From Frigoribacterium sp. PhB160 (GTDB taxonomy: Bacteria; Actinomycetota; Actinomycetes; Actinomycetales; Microbacteriaceae): a stretch of DNA of 64,000 nt. The first letter of the stretch is position 1; each line of letters opens with the position of its first letter. Of the stretch, positions 24,204-31,931 are shown one piece after another. The notes below the pieces were generated by a model. It was given only the letters and a program-made list of their open reading frames with translations. It was not told the origin of the DNA and ran no database searches. Location: contig NZ_RKIE01000001.1 of NCBI RefSeq assembly GCF_003751785.1, positions 969,564 through 1,033,563 of the forward strand. The letters are read 5' to 3'. The position numbers and the translations under genes were made by a program.

Positions 24204-25605
24204 CCGCCGCATCGCCTCGACCGCCGGGCGCATCGCCCTGGGGGTGGCCGCGGTCGCCGTGGCCGCCGTGTGCGTCACGGCCGCGACCACCCTGCCCCTG
24301 CCGACGCTCCGCACGGTGCCGGCGGGGCAGCTCGTGACCCCCGACCCGGTCGACCAGCAGCGGGTCTGCGCGGGCGGGCTGCTCCGGCTGTCCGACGCGG
24401 AGGGCCAACAGGCCACCACCGCGAGCTCGGTCGGCAGCGCGTCCGGCGTGCGCGCCTCCAGCACGGGCGACGACACGGTCGACGTGGTCGCCGGCGCCGA
24501 CGGCAGCGGGTCCGACCCGGCGGTGGTCACGGCGCCCGTCGTCGACGGCGAGGTGCCCCTCGTCGCGGCCGCGCAGAGCCAGGCCGTCGACTCCGACGAC
24601 CTCGTCGGCTTCGCCTCGTCGCCCTGCGCGGAGCCGACGAGCTCGACGTGGCTCGTGGGCGGGTCGACGGAGACCGGCCGCGTGTCGCTCATCACCCTCG
24701 TCAACCCGACCGACGTCAACGCGACCGTCGACCTCGGCATCACGGCCGAGACCGGCGAGGTGCAGGGGCCCGGCATCGACGGCATCGTCATCGCCCCGCG
24801 CAGCCAGCGCGTCGTGCCGCTCAGCGGCTTCGCGACCGGTCTCCTCTCGCCCGTGGTGCACGTGCAGAGCCGAGGCGGCCTCGTCGTGGCGACCCTGCAG
24901 CAGTCGGTCGTCCGCACCCTCGACCCGGGCGGCGTCGACGTCGTCAGCGGGTCCGCGGGCCCGTCGACGACGGCCGTCGTGCCGGGCATCGTCGTGCGCG
25001 GCTCCGAGGCGCTCGAGCAGGCCCTCTCGGAGGCGACGACGAGCGACCTCCAGAGCGTCCTCCGCGTCGCGGTCCCCGGCGACGAGAGCGCCGAGGTCAC
25101 GGTCGACCTCGCGACCGACGACGGCACCGGCACCACCTTCAGCACCCGCGTCGAGGGGGGCCGCGTCACGGACGTCCCCGTCGACGGCCTCGAGGACGGC
25201 GTCTACACCGCGACCGTCAGCTCGCCGGTGCCGGTCGTCGTCGGCGCGCGGACGTCGACGGTGTCGGAGGACGGCGCGATCGACCTGTCGTGGGCCTCGT
25301 CGGCGTCGGCGCTCCGCGGCGACACGCTCGTCCGCGTGCCCGAGGGCCCCGGGCCGCGCCTGACCCTGAGCAACCCGTCGCGCGACGTCGTCACGGCCAC
25401 CGCGGTCGTCGGCGACGACGAGCGCGAGGTCGAGGTGCCGGGCGGCAGCACCGTGACGGTCGAGGTGGCGCAGCGGGACGTCGTCGAGCTCCGCGACGCG
25501 GACGGCCTGCGCGCGGGCGTCTCCTTCGACGGCGACGGCGCGATCGCCGCCTGGTCGGTGGCGTCGCCGCTGCCGGCGTCGACCCCGGTGACCGTCTACC
25601 CGTAG
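24196..25605 (+). CDS. DUF5719-family exported protein
   Basis: A 469-residue protein with one N-terminal hydrophobic helix (residues 10-30; uncleaved anchor or signal peptide) followed by an entirely extracytoplasmic part rich in Asp, Ser, Thr and Val. It contains repeated beta-rich segments such as [16 protein letters not shown] and ARLTLSNPS-like strands and ends in VTVYP. No catalytic motif is visible. The family is known only as the partner gene of the GT2/membrane fusion in actinobacteria, and here the genes overlap by eight bases, so the two proteins probably act in one complex outside the membrane. ATG at 24196 was chosen because it is immediately upstream of the hydrophobic helix. 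Confidence 0.8.
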   Translation: MTDRRIASTAGRIALGVAAVAVAAVCVTAATTLPLPTLRTVPAGQLVTPDPVDQQRVCAGGLLRLSDAEGQQATTASSVGSASGVRASSTGDDTVDVVAGADGSGSDPAVVTAPVVDGEVPLVAAAQSQAVDSDDLVGFASSPCAEPTSSTWLVGGSTETGRVSLITLVNPTDVNATVDLGITAETGEVQGPGIDGIVIAPRSQRVVPLSGFATGLLSPVVHVQSRGGLVVATLQQSVVRTLDPGGVDVVSGSAGPSTTAVVPGIVVRGSEALEQALSEATTSDLQSVLRVAVPGDESAEVTVDLATDDGTGTTFSTRVEGGRVTDVPVDGLEDGVYTATVSSPVPVVVGARTSTVSEDGAIDLSWASSASALRGDTLVRVPEGPGPRLTLSNPSRDVVTATAVVGDDEREVEVPGGSTVTVEVAQRDVVELRDADGLRAGVSFDGDGAIAAWSVASPLPASTPVTVYP

Positions 25606-25642
25606 GCGCGCGTCCGGGCTGCGGCGATGCCGTGGCCGGTGG

Positions 25643-26092
25643 TCAGCGGTCGCGCCAGCGGTCGGGAGCCAGCTCCCACGGGTCCTTGCCGAGCAGGTCG
25701 GCCACGGCCCGGAACACCCAGCCCTCGACGACCGAGCGGTGCTGCCACTCGGGGTCGGGCAGCCGCCGCGACTCGGCGACGGGCGTCAGCCGCTCGATGG
25801 GCAGGCGGTAGAGCACGATGCGTCGGGCGACCGGGTCGACCAGCCAGCGCCGTACCTCGTCCTCGCCCGCGGCCGGCGGCAGCGCGGCGACCTCGACGGC
25901 GACCCCGTCGAGCTCGTCGGGCCACAGCTCGCGGAGGTAGTCGGCCGTGGCGGCGACGATGTCGTCGAAGACGTCGACCCGGGTGCGGAGGAACGGCAGG
26001 TGCGGCCCGGCGGCCGACGAGCGGAGCCCCCGGCCGTGCCGGTCGCGGTGCCGGGACCGGTCGGTGACTCGGACGCGCGGTGACCTGGCCAT
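25643..26092 (-). CDS. Zincin-like metallopeptidase-family protein lacking the zinc motif
   Basis: A 149-residue protein. An Arg/His-rich N-terminus (to about residue 35) precedes a domain with FDDIVAATADYLRELWPDELDGV, VVLYRLPIERL-like strands and the helix HRSVVEGWVFRAVADLLGKDP. In the related Zincin_1 family this helix carries HExxH. Here, as I recall for the mycobacterial neighbour Rv3259, the His-Glu pair is absent, so peptidase activity is unlikely. The gene faces DUF5719 with a 37-base gap and is divergent from DUF3499. TAGCAT ends six bases before the ATG, implying a leaderless transcript. Confidence 0.82.
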   Translation of the reverse strand: MARSPRVRVTDRSRHRDRHGRGLRSSAAGPHLPFLRTRVDVFDDIVAATADYLRELWPDELDGVAVEVAALPPAAGEDEVRRWLVDPVARRIVLYRLPIERLTPVAESRRLPDPEWQHRSVVEGWVFRAVADLLGKDPWELAPDRWRDR

Positions 26093-26098
26093 CGCGCC

Positions 26099-26104
26099 AT
26101 GCTA
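26099..26104 (-). promoter_or_regulatory. -10 box of the leaderless zincin-like gene
   Basis: TAGCAT on the minus strand ends exactly six bases before the ATG at 26092; no ribosome-binding site precedes that start. Confidence 0.5.
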
Positions 26105-26164
26105 GCCCGGCCGGGGGAGCACCGCCGAGGGAGGCGCGGGACCGGCCGGGTAGGGTGACGGGCG

Positions 26165-26374
26165 ATGAACGGACGTCCCTGCAGCAAGGTCGCGTGCCAC
26201 GAGGAGGCGGCGGCCACGCTGACGTACGTCTACTCCGACTCGATGGTCGTCGTCGGCCCGCTGAGCGACCGCGTCGAGCCGCACGGCTACGACCTCTGTG
26301 CCCGACACGCGTCGTCGTTGTCGGTGCCGCAGGGGTGGGAGGTGCTGCGCCGGGTAGATTTGCGCCATGACTGA
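26165..26374 (+). CDS. DUF3499-family protein, short form
   Basis: A 69-residue protein opening MNGRPCSKVACHEEAAATLTYVY; Cys6, Cys11, Cys45 and His48 (DLCARHAS) look like a four-ligand metal site. DUF3499 is found next to manB in actinobacteria (Rv3258c) and has no known function. Most members have a longer, variable tail; this one stops about 20 residues after the last ligand. Its end overlaps the start of manB by eight bases, arguing for coupled translation. TAGGGT at 26151-26156, eight bases before the ATG, may be its promoter. Confidence 0.85.
   Translation: MNGRPCSKVACHEEAAATLTYVYSDSMVVVGPLSDRVEPHGYDLCARHASSLSVPQGWEVLRRVDLRHD
26355..26360 (+). promoter_or_regulatory. -10 box of leaderless manB inside DUF3499
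   Basis: TAGATT ends six bases before the manB ATG at 26367 and lies within the last codons of the DUF3499 gene. manB could therefore have its own transcript besides read-through. Confidence 0.5.
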
Positions 26375-27785
26375 TGACCCGACCGTCGACCTCTCCGCCT
26401 TCGTCAAGACCTACGACGTGCGCGGCCTCGTCGGCAGCCAGCTGACCGAGGAGGTCGTCGAGGCCTTCGGCGCGGCCTTCGCCGACGAGATCGGGGCCGC
26501 CGGCCGCGAGCTCGTGGTCGGCCACGACATGCGCGACTCGTCGCCGGCCTTCGCCTCCGCCTTCGCCCGCGGCGCCCGGGCCCGCGGCGCCGACGTCGTC
26601 GCCCTCGGGCTCTGCTCGACCGACGAGTCGTACTTCGCCTCCGGCTCGCTCGACGCCCCGGCCGCGATGTTCACGGCGAGCCACAACCCGGCCACCTACA
26701 ACGGCATCAAGATGAGCAGTGCGGGGGCCCAGGGCATCAGCCTCGACACCGGGCTGGCCTCGATCCGCGACCGCGCCTCCTCGTACCTCGCCGAGGGCGT
26801 GCAGCCCGTCGCCGAGCCGGGCTCGATCCGTGAGTACGACGCCCTGGCCGACTACGCCGGCTACCTGCGCGGCCTCGTCGACCTGGCCGGCGTCCGGCCG
26901 CTGAAGGTGGTCGTCGACGCGGGCAACGGCATGGGCGGCATGACCGTGCCCGCCGTGCTCGGCGTCGCCGCCGGCCTCCCCGAGCTGCCCCTCGAGATCG
27001 TGCCGCTCTACTTCGAGCTCGACGGCACCTTCCCGAACCACGAGGCGAACCCGCTCGAGCCGGCCAACCTCGTCGACCTGCAGGCCGCCGTCGTCGAGCA
27101 CGGCGCCGACCTCGGCCTCGCCTTCGACGGCGACGCCGACCGCTGCTTCGTCGTCGACGAGAACGGGGCCGCCGTGACCCCCTCGGCCGTCGCGGCCATC
27201 GTCGCCGTGCGCGAGATCGCGCGCGTGCGCGCCGCCGAGCCCGACGCCGAGATCGCCGTCATCCACAACCTGATCACCTCGCGTGCCGTCCCCGAGGCCA
27301 TCGAGGCGGCGGGGGCGACCGCCGTCCGCACCCGCGTCGGCCACTCGCTCATCAAGGACGAGATGCGCACCACCGGCGCCATCTTCGGCGGCGAGCACTC
27401 GGCGCACTACTACTTCCGCGACTTCTGGGGCGCCGACAACGGGATGCTCGCCGCGATGCACGTGCTCGCCGAGCTCGGCCACCAGGACGAGCCGCTGTCG
27501 ACGCTCACCGACCGCTACACCCCGTACGCGGCGAGCGGCGAGATCAACTCCACGGTCACCGACGTGCCCGCCGCCTACGCCCGCATCGTCGACGAGTACG
27601 CCTCGCGCGGCCGCCTCGACGAGCTCGACGGCCTCACGATCTCGGGCTCGGACGACGACGGGTTCTGGTGGTTCAACGTCCGCCCGTCGAACACCGAGCC
27701 GCTGCTGCGCCTCAACGCCGAGGCGGCGACGCCCGCCGGCATGGAGCGCCTCCGCGACGCCGTCCTCGCGCTCATCCGGGCGTGA
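26367..27785 (+). CDS. manB: Phosphomannomutase/phosphoglucomutase
   Basis: A 472-residue alpha-D-phosphohexomutase that converts mannose-6-phosphate into mannose-1-phosphate, the step after ManA. The phosphoserine loop TASHNP has Ser105; FDGDADRCFVVDENG is the Mg-binding loop; GGEHSAHYYFRDFWGADNG the sugar-binding loop; and RPSNTEPLLRLNAE the phosphate-binding loop near the end. All four elements are intact, so the enzyme should be active. It is the orthologue by context of Rv3257c. It may also accept glucose phosphates, as many members do. Confidence 0.95.
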   Translation: MTDDPTVDLSAFVKTYDVRGLVGSQLTEEVVEAFGAAFADEIGAAGRELVVGHDMRDSSPAFASAFARGARARGADVVALGLCSTDESYFASGSLDAPAAMFTASHNPATYNGIKMSSAGAQGISLDTGLASIRDRASSYLAEGVQPVAEPGSIREYDALADYAGYLRGLVDLAGVRPLKVVVDAGNGMGGMTVPAVLGVAAGLPELPLEIVPLYFELDGTFPNHEANPLEPANLVDLQAAVVEHGADLGLAFDGDADRCFVVDENGAAVTPSAVAAIVAVREIARVRAAEPDAEIAVIHNLITSRAVPEAIEAAGATAVRTRVGHSLIKDEMRTTGAIFGGEHSAHYYFRDFWGADNGMLAAMHVLAELGHQDEPLSTLTDRYTPYAASGEINSTVTDVPAAYARIVDEYASRGRLDELDGLTISGSDDDGFWWFNVRPSNTEPLLRLNAEAATPAGMERLRDAVLALIRA

Positions 27786-27861
27786 CCGGCTCGGACGTGA
27801 CCGGGTCGGTCGCGACCGGGCCCGGCCCGCTCGGGCCGGTCAGGGGCCACGAGGAGGCGCG

Positions 27862-28176
27862 GTGAGCGACGCGTCCGAGGCCCCCGTCCCGGCCACGCCC
27901 GGCTACGTCGGCTCGAAGGAGCAGATCGTCCGGCGACTGCGTCGTGCCGAAGGGCAGGTGCGCGGCCTGCAGCGCATGGTCGAGGACGACGTCTACTGCA
28001 TCGACGTGCTGACGCAGGTCAGCGCGGTGACGAAGGCCCTCGAGACCGTGGCCCTGCAGCTCCTCGAGGACCACCTCGCCCACTGCGTGGCCGAGGCGGC
28101 GCGCGAGGGCGGCGCCGTCGCCGACGAGAAGGTGCGCGAGGCCTCGGCCGCGATCGCGAGGCTCGTCCGTTCCTGA
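27862..28176 (+). CDS. csoR: CsoR-family copper-sensing repressor
   Basis: A 104-residue all-helical DUF156 regulator. Cys46, His71 and Cys75 (VYCIDVL and LEDHLAHC) have the same spacing as the Cu(I) ligands of mycobacterial CsoR, and [13 protein letters not shown] is the basic first helix that contacts DNA. Copper binding would release DNA. GTG at 27862 is preceded by GAGGAGG. No copper exporter or chaperone is encoded nearby, so its targets lie elsewhere or it regulates itself; the GC-rich repeats after it are not an obvious operator. Location between manB and ahcY is not dictated by function. Confidence 0.92.
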   Translation: MSDASEAPVPATPGYVGSKEQIVRRLRRAEGQVRGLQRMVEDDVYCIDVLTQVSAVTKALETVALQLLEDHLAHCVAEAAREGGAVADEKVREASAAIARLVRS

Positions 28177-28197
28177 GGCCGCGTGCGGACCTGCCCG

Positions 28198-28269
28198 TCG
28201 CACGGCCCCGGGCCCTCGCACGGGCCCGGGCCCTCGCACGGCACAGGGCCCTCGCGCGGCCCCAGGGCG
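28198..28269. repeat. Four 18-bp tandem repeats upstream of ahcY
   Basis: Units start at 28198, 28216, 28234 and 28252. The core is TCGCACGG followed by C/G runs ending GGGCCC; unit 4 is most diverged. GGGCCC palindromes make them able to fold. They fill much of the 167-base gap between csoR and ahcY. Confidence 0.8.
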
Positions 28270-28343
28270 CCGGCTAGGCGCGGGTGCGCCGGGGTCGAGC
28301 GACCTGGGCGACACGCGGGCCCGGGTGGGCGAGAATGGTCGAC

Positions 28344-29819
28344 ATGCCCACCACGACCACGTCCCTGCCCTACAAGATCGCCGATCTCTCGCTCGCCGAG
28401 GCCGGACGCCACCAGCTCCGCCTCGCCGAGAACGAGATGCCGGGCCTCATGGCGCTCCGCGAGGAGTTCGGGCCGACCCAGCCCCTCGCCGGCGCGCGCG
28501 TCGCCGGCTCGCTGCACATGACCGTGCAGACCGCGGTGCTCATCGAGACGCTGACGGCCCTCGGCGCCCAGGTCCGGTGGGCGAGCTGCAACATCTTCTC
28601 CACGCAGGACGAGGCGGCCGCGGCGATCGTCGTCGGCCCGACCGGCACCCCCGAGGCACCGGCCGGCGTGCCCGTCTTCGCCTGGAAGGGCGAGACGCTG
28701 GAGGAGTACTGGTGGTGCACCTCGCAGATCTTCGACTGGTCGGCCGAGGCCGAGGCCGCCGGTGCCTCCTTCACGGGCCCGAACATGATCCTCGACGACG
28801 GCGGCGACGCCACGATGCTCGTGCACAAGGGCCGCGAGTTCGAGCTCGCGGGCGCCGTGCCCGAGGCGGCGGCCGACGACAGTGCCGAGTGGAAGGTCAT
28901 CCTGGAGGTGCTCCGCGCCTCCCTCGCCGAGTCGAGCGACCGGTACACCACCATCGGCGCCGAGATCCAGGGCGTGACGGAAGAGACCACGACGGGCGTC
29001 CACCGCCTGTACGAGCTGGCCCGTGCCGGCGAGCTGCTCTTCCCTGCGATCAACGTGAACGACAGCGTCACGAAGTCGAAGTTCGACAACAAGTACGGCA
29101 TCCGCCACTCGCTGCCCGACGGCCTCAACCGCGCGACCGACGTGCTGATCGGCGGCAAGGTCGCCTTCGTCGCCGGCTACGGCGACGTCGGCAAGGGCGC
29201 CGCGGAGGCGCTCCGTGGCCAGGGCGCGCGCGTCATCGTCAGCGAGGTCGACCCGATCAACGCCCTCCAGGCCGCGATGGACGGCTACCAGGTCGCCCGT
29301 CTCGAGTCGGTCGTCGAGACCGTCGACATCCTCGTCACGGGCACCGGCAACCTCAACGTCGTCACGGTCGACCACCTGCTCGGGCTCAAGCACCTCGCCG
29401 TCGTCGCCAACGTCGGCCACTTCGACAACGAGATCGACATGGCCGGCCTCGAGTCGCTCGCCGGCGCCGAGCGCGTCGAGATCAAGCCCCAGGTGCACGA
29501 GTGGCGCCTGCCCACCGGCCGCAGCATCCTCGTGCTCAGCGAGGGACGCCTCATGAACCTCGGCAACGCGACGGGTCACCCCTCGTTCGTCATGAGCAAC
29601 TCGTTCGCGAACCAGGTGCTCGCTCAGATCGAGCTCTGGGCCCACCGCGAGAACTACGAGACCGACGTCTACGTCCTCCCGAAGCACCTCGACGAGAAGG
29701 TCGCGCGCCTCCACCTCGGCGCCCTCGGGGTGGAGCTCACGACCCTCACCGACGAGCAGGCCGCCTACATCGGCGTGCCCGTCGCGGGGCCGTACAAGGT
29801 CGACCACTACCGCTACTGA
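28344..29819 (+). CDS. ahcY: Adenosylhomocysteinase
   Basis: A 491-residue enzyme that hydrolyses S-adenosylhomocysteine to adenosine and homocysteine and so keeps methylation running. It contains [46 protein letters not shown], the NAD-binding [15 protein letters not shown] and the C-terminal [23 protein letters not shown] with KVDHYRY at the very end, all family hallmarks. No strong ribosome site precedes ATG 28344; GAGAAT seven bases upstream may be the -10 of a leaderless mRNA. ATG 28335 is in frame. In mycobacteria sahH also lies just beside mtrA-mtrB. Confidence 0.96.
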   Translation: MPTTTTSLPYKIADLSLAEAGRHQLRLAENEMPGLMALREEFGPTQPLAGARVAGSLHMTVQTAVLIETLTALGAQVRWASCNIFSTQDEAAAAIVVGPTGTPEAPAGVPVFAWKGETLEEYWWCTSQIFDWSAEAEAAGASFTGPNMILDDGGDATMLVHKGREFELAGAVPEAAADDSAEWKVILEVLRASLAESSDRYTTIGAEIQGVTEETTTGVHRLYELARAGELLFPAINVNDSVTKSKFDNKYGIRHSLPDGLNRATDVLIGGKVAFVAGYGDVGKGAAEALRGQGARVIVSEVDPINALQAAMDGYQVARLESVVETVDILVTGTGNLNVVTVDHLLGLKHLAVVANVGHFDNEIDMAGLESLAGAERVEIKPQVHEWRLPTGRSILVLSEGRLMNLGNATGHPSFVMSNSFANQVLAQIELWAHRENYETDVYVLPKHLDEKVARLHLGALGVELTTLTDEQAAYIGVPVAGPYKVDHYRY

Positions 29820-29847
29820 GCAGCGGGCCCCACGGGGCCGCCTCGAC

Positions 29848-29895
29848 ACGGCACCGTCACGGAGGGCGCAGCACGCGCCTCCCGGGCGGTGCCGT
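29848..29895. terminator. Bidirectional terminator between ahcY and the RDD gene
   Basis: ACGGCACCG (29848-29856) pairs with CGGTGCCGT (29887-29895), and an inner imperfect stem GGAGGGCGC/GCGCCTCC stacks within. It sits in the 133-base gap between converging genes. Confidence 0.65.
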
Positions 29896-29952
29896 CGTCA
29901 TCTGCGCCGTCGACGGCTCGCGGGCGGGGGAGACGGGCGAGGGACGGCGGGG

Positions 29953-30846
29953 TCAGCGGGTCGGGAAGCCGGGCACCGTGCCCGTGAGGGCCGGCTCGAG
30001 CCGGGCGAGCACGGCGGCCTCGCGGGCCAGCGCGACGGCCTCGCGCTCGCGGCGCACCGCCGACACGGCCGCGAGCAGCGACTCGGGGTCGGCCTGCGGC
30101 ACCGGCGACACGAACGGCGTCACCTCGGTCGCGAGGTCGGCCGCGACGCGGGCACGGCTGGCCGGGGCCATCGCGGGCGCCTGCTGCAGGAACGACGCGA
30201 CGCGCCGCGCCAGGGCGTCGGGGAGGCGCGCGACGTCGGCGACGCCCGCCCACCCGCCGAGGTGCGGCGGCACCTGCACGACGACGCGGCCGGTCTGCGG
30301 CACGCGCTCGTTCCGGCTGTAGGTCCCGGCCATGAGGTCTCCGAGGCGCCGGGTCGAGCGGTCGAGCAGGGCGACGACGACGGCGAGGCCACCCGTCGTG
30401 AAGACGATCTCGAGCAGGCCCACGAGCGAGCGGGTGAGGGCGTGGCGGAGGCCGATCGCGCCGCCGTCCGCCCGCACGATGCGCGCGCCCGTGACGAGCT
30501 TGCCCAGGGACCGGCCGTGGGTCGCGGTCTCGACCACGGTGGGCAGGCCGATCAGGCAGACGACGATCGACGAGACGTAGAGCGCCTGCGCGACGGCGTC
30601 GTCGACGACGCCGCGGTCGTTGAGCAGCACGACGAGCACGATCAGGCCGACGAGCACGAGCGCGTAGGCGACGTAGTCGATCAGGGCGCCGGCGACGCGC
30701 AGCACGAAGCCCGTCGGGCGCAGGTCGAGGGCGACCGCCTCACCGGTGACCAGCTCGTCGCCGGGCCCGTCGAAGGCGTCGACCTGGTCGGCCCGGAGGA
30801 CCACCTGGTCGTCGCGACGTGCGCTGCGGCGGGACATGCCTATCAT
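29953..30846 (-). CDS. RDD-family membrane protein
   Basis: A 297-residue protein. After about 40 soluble residues come RPTGFVLRVAGALIDYVAY and two further hydrophobic segments, with the family motif GRSLGKLVTGARIVRADGG between helices 2 and 3. A soluble C-terminal half, rich in Ala, Arg and Glu and probably helical (VRREREAVALAREAAVLARL), is longer than in most RDD proteins. RDD proteins are small membrane proteins linked to ion homeostasis in a few cases. ATG at 30846 is only nine bases from the divergent SpoIIM start; CATTCT six bases upstream could be a leaderless -10. ATG 30837 is the alternative. Confidence 0.85.
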   Translation of the reverse strand: MIGMSRRSARRDDQVVLRADQVDAFDGPGDELVTGEAVALDLRPTGFVLRVAGALIDYVAYALVLVGLIVLVVLLNDRGVVDDAVAQALYVSSIVVCLIGLPTVVETATHGRSLGKLVTGARIVRADGGAIGLRHALTRSLVGLLEIVFTTGGLAVVVALLDRSTRRLGDLMAGTYSRNERVPQTGRVVVQVPPHLGGWAGVADVARLPDALARRVASFLQQAPAMAPASRARVAADLATEVTPFVSPVPQADPESLLAAVSAVRREREAVALAREAAVLARLEPALTGTVPGFPTR

Positions 30847-30855
30847 CTAAGCAGA

Positions 30856-31851
30856 ATGGATCTCGACGCCTACGCCGCCGCCCACGGCCACGACTGGGCC
30901 GAGCTCGAGCGCATCGCGCGGTCGGGCCGCCTGTCGGGCGCCGAGGCCGACGAGCTCATCCGGCTGTACCAGTCGGGGGCGGGCGAGCTGTCGGCGCTGA
31001 AGACCTCGGTCGGGACGTCGGTCGTCGCCGACCGCCTCTCGCTCACGCTGTCGCGGGCGCGGCTGAGGTTCACCGGCGCGGGGCGCAACCTCGCCTCCCA
31101 GCTGCCGACCTTCTTCGTGGCGCAGCTGCCCGCGGCCCTGTACAGGGTGCGCTGGCTCTCGATCGCCGTGCTCGTCGCGACGGTCGTCATCGCCGCGCTC
31201 TTCGCCACCTGGGCAGCGAACACACCGTCGGTGCTCGCGTCGTTCGGGTCGGACGAGTTCCGTCGGCAGTTCGCCACCGAGGACTTCGTCGACTACTACT
31301 CGGAGAGCGCGCCGTCGTCGTTCACCGGCCAGGTCTGGACCAACAACGCCTTCATCGCGGCCCAGTGCGTGGCCTTCGGCATCACGGGCGTGTGGGTGCC
31401 GTACGCGATCATCAACAACGCGATCAACGTCGGGGTCTCGGCCGGCATCATGGCCGACCAGGGCCGCCTCGACTACTTCTTCCTGTACATCCTCCCGCAC
31501 GGCCAGCTCGAGCTCTACAGCATCTTCGTCGCGGGGGCGGCGGGGCTGATGATCGCCTGGTCGTGGATCGCGCCCGGGGCCCGGACGCGGGGCCAGGCGC
31601 TGGCCCAGGACGGCCGCGCGCTCATCACGATCGCGGTGGGGCTCATGCTCTCGCTGCTCGTCTCGGGCGTCATCGAGGGCTACGTGACCCGGCAGCCGTG
31701 GCCGTGGGCGATCAAGATCGGCATCGGGTCGGTGGCGCTGCTCGCCTTCCTCGCGTACCAGTGGGTGCTCGGCGGGCGGGCGTGGCGGGCCGGTCAGACC
31801 GGCGACCTCGACGAGTTCGAGGCGGGCGCGACGGAGCTCGTCGCGGGCTGA
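30856..31851 (+). CDS. SpoIIM-domain (stage II sporulation protein M-like) membrane protein
   Basis: A 331-residue protein. A soluble N-terminal domain with ARSGRLSGAEADELIRLYQ and a run of basic residues precedes about six membrane segments (first near 100-120), with FITGVWVPYAIINNAINVGVSA-type sequence and LYILPHGQLELYSIF, the signature of the SpoIIM/DUF95 family. This organism is not an endospore former; in actinobacteria the gene is linked to MoxR, DUF58 and RDD genes, as here. TATCAT at 30841-30846 is a good -10, nine bases before the ATG. Confidence 0.88.
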   Translation: MDLDAYAAAHGHDWAELERIARSGRLSGAEADELIRLYQSGAGELSALKTSVGTSVVADRLSLTLSRARLRFTGAGRNLASQLPTFFVAQLPAALYRVRWLSIAVLVATVVIAALFATWAANTPSVLASFGSDEFRRQFATEDFVDYYSESAPSSFTGQVWTNNAFIAAQCVAFGITGVWVPYAIINNAINVGVSAGIMADQGRLDYFFLYILPHGQLELYSIFVAGAAGLMIAWSWIAPGARTRGQALAQDGRALITIAVGLMLSLLVSGVIEGYVTRQPWPWAIKIGIGSVALLAFLAYQWVLGGRAWRAGQTGDLDEFEAGATELVAG

Positions 31852-31931
31852 CCGGGCCGGCACCGGGCCGACACCGGGCCGACGTGCGCGGCACCGGCGG
31901 GCGTCGTCCCGTCGGACCGGGACCTCCGCGC

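Noticed and set aside
28198-28269. A CRISPR array.
   Set aside because: The units are contiguous without spacers and no cas gene is present. The same holds for the repeats at 37120 and 50242.
28177-28343. A possible S-adenosylhomocysteine riboswitch before ahcY.
   Set aside because: The interval is filled by 18-bp tandem repeats and I cannot find the conserved core or pseudoknot layout of that riboswitch class.
31852-31931. Short direct repeats (CACCGGGCCGA) between the SpoIIM and DUF58 genes as a regulatory element.
   Set aside because: Only two copies in a generally GC-rich 80-base gap, with no clear stem; not better than chance by eye.
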